Below are positions 63,296 through 64,000 of a stretch of 64,000 nucleotides of DNA, one piece after another (the first letter of the stretch is position 1; each line of letters starts with the position of its first letter). The notes below the pieces were generated by a model. That model worked only from the letters and a program-made list of their open reading frames with translations. It was not told where the DNA came from and made no database searches. A program made the position numbers and the translations under genes. Origin of the DNA: Clostridiaceae bacterium. Its GTDB lineage: Bacteria; Bacillota; Clostridia; Saccharofermentanales; DTU023. The stretch is from positions 1 through 64,000 of the forward strand of contig JAAZJH010000063.1 of the NCBI GenBank assembly GCA_012800435.1, written 5' to 3'.

Positions 63296-63938
63296 GCCGT
63301 GCTCCTTCTTGTGGAGTGAGACCGATATCGATAAAAAAAGCATTTAGCGCTCTGCCACGATGACTGACGGCATTTTTCTCCTCTTCGGAAAACTCTGCCA
63401 ACGTTCGTGATTGACCTTCCGGGATAAATATGGGATCGTAACCAAAACCTTCTGTCCCGGACGGTTTTTCAGCGATTTTACCTGCCAATTTCCCGCGGTA
63501 CAGACGTTCCTCTCCTGAAGAGAAAATGACAGCGATTGAGCACAGAAACGCAGCATCTCTATGTGATTCGTATCTGAGCTCATGAAGTATTTTGTCCATC
63601 CGATCATGATCTGTCGCCAACAATCCCGCAAATCGAGAAGAATAAATCCCGGGCGCGCCCTCAAGTGCATCAATGACCAAGCCGGAGTCATCAGACAATA
63701 CCATATCTCTCGTAATCGAGTACACTGACCTTGCCTTGCATAGCGCGTTTTCATCAAACGATGATCCTTTTTCTTCAATATCGATAGCAAGATCCGCATC
63801 AGTCAGGCTTCTGAACACAACAGGATAACCCGCCGCCATAGCACGGAATTCACGTACCTTAAAAGCATTGTGGGTCGCGATTAAAATGGAAAGAGGTGCT
63901 ATATTTCCTTTTTCATCTATGCGATTCGTCGTGATCAT
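63282..63938 (-). CDS. rdgB: Non-canonical purine NTP pyrophosphatase (XTP/dITP)
   Basis: 218 residues. Removes inosine and xanthosine triphosphates from the nucleotide pool. Visible: substrate motif LIATHNAFKVREF near 19, EKGSSFDENALCKARSVY near 56, catalytic DDSGLVIDALEGAPGIYSSRFAG near 82, GTEGFGYDPIFIPEG near 155 and EEKNAVSHRGRALN near 185. The about 15-residue N-terminal extension is not conserved. TAGGAG lies about 11 nt before the ATG. Upstream minus-strand sequence to the window edge leaves room only for the end of another gene. Confidence 0.95.
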   Translation of the reverse strand: MITTNRIDEKGNIAPLSILIATHNAFKVREFRAMAAGYPVVFRSLTDADLAIDIEEKGSSFDENALCKARSVYSITRDMVLSDDSGLVIDALEGAPGIYSSRFAGLLATDHDRMDKILHELRYESHRDAAFLCSIAVIFSSGEERLYRGKLAGKIAEKPSGTEGFGYDPIFIPEGQSRTLAEFSEEEKNAVSHRGRALNAFFIDIGLTPQEGARHGKT

Positions 63939-63952
63939 TATTGTAGATTCTC

Positions 63953-64000
63953 CTATCGAAGAAAAAGCGAGTTCATAGCGCCAAAAAATCGGCGATCGCA
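63953..64000 (-). CDS. Possible 3' end of an upstream gene cut by the window edge
   Basis: An open minus-strand frame from the window edge to a TAG at 63953-63955, 15 codons, ending 14 bp before the rdgB start and overlapping its Shine-Dalgarno region. The position fits the last codons of the preceding gene of an operon, but the fragment is too short to identify. Confidence 0.25.
   Translation of the reverse strand, partial: CDRRFFGAMNSLFLR

Overview
The window looks like a chromosomal segment of an anaerobic Bacillota, most likely class Clostridia. The evidence is the Firmicutes-style gene neighbourhoods (rpsO-pnp, rplS-rbgA-rnhB, miaB-mutS-mutL-miaA-hfq, prfB/nadD/yqeK/rsfS), strong AGGAGG-type ribosome binding sites with frequent GTG and TTG starts, a Gram-positive LexA box, and oxygen-sensitive-type enzymes (an Fe-S old-yellow-enzyme reductase, a UbiX/LpdD pair, a tryptophanase-like lyase). 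I cannot name the genus. Almost all of it is ordinary core chromosome. I saw no insertion sequence, prophage, integron or CRISPR array.

Layout. (1) 1-2704 is accessory catabolism: the C-terminal part of a tryptophanase-like lyase, then overlapping ubiX and lpdD-like genes for prenylated-flavin supply, then a convergent GntR/FCD regulator. (2) 2965-10132 holds translation and RNA genes: a TrmH-family methyltransferase, a small membrane protein, rpsO, pnp with a long Arg/Gly/Asp tail, rplS, rbgA and an RNase HII-YraN fusion. (3) 10343-20203 carries a GntR/UTRA regulator, two separate cysteine desulfurases (one with thiI, one with iscU), glyA, rarA and an M18 aminopeptidase. (4) 20249-25973 carries a carboxyltransferase that stops before its biotinyl domain, a Xer-type recombinase, an archaeal/fungal-type aspartate-semialdehyde dehydrogenase followed by a PIN-domain remnant, a hypothetical membrane protein and lexA with its own SOS boxes.

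(5) 26146-42682 is a long minus-strand block: radA, ispD, a degenerate-PP2C/LysM membrane protein, alaS, a HIT protein, a hypothetical membrane protein, miaB, mutS, mutL, miaA and hfq. (6) 42834-53787 is mixed accessory metabolism: an acyl-CoA-synthetase-like enzyme, a HAD phosphatase, an alpha/beta-hydrolase remnant, a RocB-like M20 peptidase, an EamA transporter, a LytTR regulator beside a decayed sensor kinase, the eda-uxuA pair and a large flavin oxidoreductase. (7) 54179-64000 holds tRNA-Trp, a 5'-nucleotidase-like metallophosphatase, murD, comEA, tRNA-Glu, rsfS, a NadD-YqeK fusion, prfB, a hypothetical membrane protein, an ACT-domain (PheB-like) protein and an XTP/dITP pyrophosphatase.

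I did not find a convincing new multi-gene system. The observations most worth a second look are the predicted pseudo-phosphatase/LysM receptor-like protein, the ubiX-lpdD pair with no ubiD in view, three fused or truncated enzymes (RNase HII-YraN, NadD-YqeK, the biotin-less carboxyltransferase), altered signature motifs in RbgA, RadA and Hfq, the tail and leader hairpin of pnp, and the orphaned LytTR regulator. All calls come from reading the sequence by eye; no database search was run.
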